Shown here in pieces: positions 4,977 to 6,000 of a stretch of DNA of 6,000 nucleotides. The stretch's first letter is position 1, and the number at the start of each line of letters is the position of its first letter. The stretch is from Betaproteobacteria bacterium (GTDB taxonomy: Bacteria; Pseudomonadota; Gammaproteobacteria; Burkholderiales; Burkholderiaceae_C). Under the pieces are notes generated by a model that ran no database searches, had not been told where the DNA came from, and saw nothing but the letters and a program-made list of their open reading frames with translations. The DNA lies in assembly GCA_009923895.1 (NCBI GenBank), contig RFSP01000121.1:1-6000 (forward strand), in the 5' to 3' direction. The translations under genes were made by a program, and so were the position numbers.

Positions 4977-5512
4977 CGAGGCGCCTCTGAGTTTGCTGCA
5001 TCTGCGGAGTCACCGCTTTCGGTGCCTTCTGCAGCCTCTTCATCCCGCAAAAACTGCAGAATCTGGTAAGACTCGTCCAGACGCAACTCCCACTTGCACA
5101 AGCGGTCGGCCAAGGCTTGCATCTCCTCAATGGCCTTGCTGCGGGACAGCTCGGTCTTTTGATATTTGGAGCCGAAATTGAAGGCCTCTTGCGCGAACTC
5201 TTCGGGCAGGTAGACGTAGACGTCGGAATCACCCACCCGAATCTGCTGGTACACCGGCGGGTCTGGCAAGACCGGCAATTCTTGCCCTTTAGAGATGGCC
5301 ACAGCCACCAGGTCTTGCCACAGTGCGGTTTGCTCGGCCCCGTAAATGAAGGTCTTTTCCAAGTGGGCACGGCACAGCAGCCACATGCGCACCCGTGCAC
5401 TGCGAGCGTCCCGGGAGTCCGATCGCAACTCCGCTACTTTTTCAAAAGCAGCTTTGGCGCGATTTTTTTCGTCTTCGGGCGTGTTTTTTTCGAAAAATGA
5501 GAATAAGGCCAT
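4973..5512 (-). CDS. Unrecognised soluble protein; first gene of the sigma-28 operon
   Basis: A 179-residue protein with no signal peptide or membrane segment, so probably cytoplasmic. It opens with a short hydrophobic patch (MALFSFF). A charged helical region (about 10-60) contains R-M-W-L-L-C-R-A-H-L (42-51) and F-I-Y-G-A-E-Q-T-A-L-W (55-65). A central Pro-rich segment reads L-P-D-P-P-V-Y-Q-Q-I (82-91), then comes the short strand V-Y-V-Y-L-P-E-E-F (98-106). Another helical region is rich in Glu/Arg/Leu (about 118-158), and the last 20 residues are an acidic Ser/Ala tail. I do not recognise the family. ATG at 5512-5510 has no good Shine-Dalgarno and sits only about 14 bases from the predicted sigma-28 start. 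Two A7 runs on the coding strand fall at codons 8-10 and 15-17. It overlaps the next gene by four bases. Neighbours and promoter point to the flagellar regulon; the molecular role is unknown. Confidence 0.87.
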   Translation of the reverse strand: MALFSFFEKNTPEDEKNRAKAAFEKVAELRSDSRDARSARVRMWLLCRAHLEKTFIYGAEQTALWQDLVAVAISKGQELPVLPDPPVYQQIRVGDSDVYVYLPEEFAQEAFNFGSKYQKTELSRSKAIEEMQALADRLCKWELRLDESYQILQFLRDEEAAEGTESGDSADAANSEAPR

Positions 5513-5532
5513 ATTGGAAACCGGTAAACAAT

Positions 5533-5559
5533 CTATCGGCAGCAGGCGATGAAAATTGA
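5533..5559 (-). promoter_or_regulatory. Near-consensus sigma-28 (FliA) promoter of the three-gene operon
   Basis: On the minus strand TCAATTTT (plus-strand 5552-5559) and GCCGATAG (plus-strand 5533-5540) are separated by exactly 11 bases. Against TAAAGTTT and GCCGATAA the matches are 6/8 and 7/8, better than the motAB promoter in this window. The predicted transcription start is near 5526, giving a leader of about 14 bases before the ATG at 5512. It lies in the 127-base gap between the sigma-54 activator gene and the operon, exactly where a promoter is expected. No other strong promoter was seen in the gap. Confidence 0.75.
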
Positions 5560-5639
5560 GTGTAAGTCACGAGCCCAGGGTCTGCCAGAGGACGAAACCT
5601 CATGTCATGTGGGGCTTTGACTCACCTCAGAGGTCAGGC

Positions 5640-6000
5640 TCAGCGCATCCCGTACTTGTTGATTTTCTCGATCAGAGTGGTGCGTTGCAGCTGCAGCAGC
5701 TTGGCAGTCTGGGACACATTGCCCTTGGCCCGCTCCAGGGCCTGCTGAATCAAGCCACGTTCAATATTCACCAAATGGTCTTTGAGAGACAGGCCTTCCT
5801 CGGGGAGCGGCTGAATGCCTTGGGCCAGCAGCACCGCTTGTTCGACCGGGTTGACCTCGTCGTTGGAGGCAAACAGGCTGGGTTGACCCGTCTCCACCCA
5901 CTGTGCCGGGGCGGCTTCTCGCGCCGCAGAGGCGCCGGCGCTGCGTTGTGGGGCCGGCGGGGGGATGTCGTCCAGAGGCAGCAAAGAGATATCGCGTAGC
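5640..6000 (-). CDS. C-terminal part of a FleQ/FlrA-like sigma-54-dependent activator (5' end outside window)
   Basis: About 119 residues up to TGA at 5642-5640. The frame stays open to the right edge, so the gene continues beyond 6000. The first residues visible (L-R-D-I-S-L-L-P-L-D-D-I-P) look like the end of a sigma-54 AAA+ domain. A disordered Pro/Ala-rich linker follows, then the start of a Fis-type DNA-binding domain: a helix around L-K-D-H-L-V-N-I-E-R-G-L-I-Q-Q-A-L, then G-N-V-S-Q-T-A-K-L-L-Q-L and the recognition helix R-T-T-L-I-E-K-I-N-K-Y-G-M. The RTTLxEKxxKYGM ending is what I associate with FleQ/FlrA flagellar master regulators, rather than the NtrC or FlrC/FleR type. The AAA+ and receiver regions are outside the window, so the exact subfamily is unproven. 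A flagellar role fits the neighbouring sigma-28 promoter and motAB. Confidence 0.85.
   Translation of the reverse strand, partial: LRDISLLPLDDIPPPAPQRSAGASAAREAAPAQWVETGQPSLFASNDEVNPVEQAVLLAQGIQPLPEEGLSLKDHLVNIERGLIQQALERAKGNVSQTAKLLQLQRTTLIEKINKYGMR

Noticed and set aside
4434..5069. A 211-codon plus-strand open frame opposite the unknown operon
   Set aside because: It is antisense to two overlapping genes that have proper starts, a Shine-Dalgarno, a membrane helix and a promoter. It shows no domain of its own.

Overview
The window looks like a piece of a flagellated betaproteobacterial chromosome, probably Burkholderiales and perhaps Comamonadaceae. This is inferred from high GC (by eye about 60%), GC-rich third codon positions, the E. 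coli-like MotA/MotB pair, a surface-adhesin-E-type lipid-free exported protein and a FleQ/FlrA-like sigma-54 activator tail. No rRNA or other taxonomic marker is present, so the placement is tentative. There is no transposase, integrase, CRISPR array, tRNA or rRNA.

Layout. The last ~35 codons of an unidentified plus-strand gene end at 108. Two minus-strand genes follow: a FemAB/GNAT-like transferase (547-1479) and, 15 bases downstream, a small exported protein of the surface-adhesin protein E type (124-531). The 1480-1766 interval is a divergent regulatory region. It carries a good sigma-28 (FliA) promoter reading right at 1513-1539, a possible sigma-70 promoter reading left on the same DNA, and a possible 47-residue hydrophobic protein (1608-1751) in the long leader of motA. 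Then come motA (1767-2630) and motB (2630-3655), translationally coupled and encoding the ion-driven flagellar stator.

Convergent with motAB is a three-gene minus-strand operon: a soluble protein (4973-5512), a membrane-anchored coiled-coil protein (4356-4976) and a membrane-anchored or secreted beta-rich protein (3839-4333). I do not recognise any of the three families. The operon is preceded by a near-consensus sigma-28 promoter (5533-5559) with the exact 11-base spacer. The convergent ends are separated by a cluster of interspersed palindromic repeats (3671-3833). At the right edge, running out of the window on the minus strand, is the C-terminus of a sigma-54-dependent activator with a FleQ/FlrA-type Fis helix-turn-helix.

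How the genes fit together. motAB and the unknown three-gene operon appear to belong to the same late (FliA-dependent) flagellar regulon and sit beside a probable flagellar regulator. The most interesting inference is that the three-gene operon encodes an undescribed motility or motor-associated module. The femAB-like and adhesin-E-like genes are probably an unrelated cell-envelope pair.
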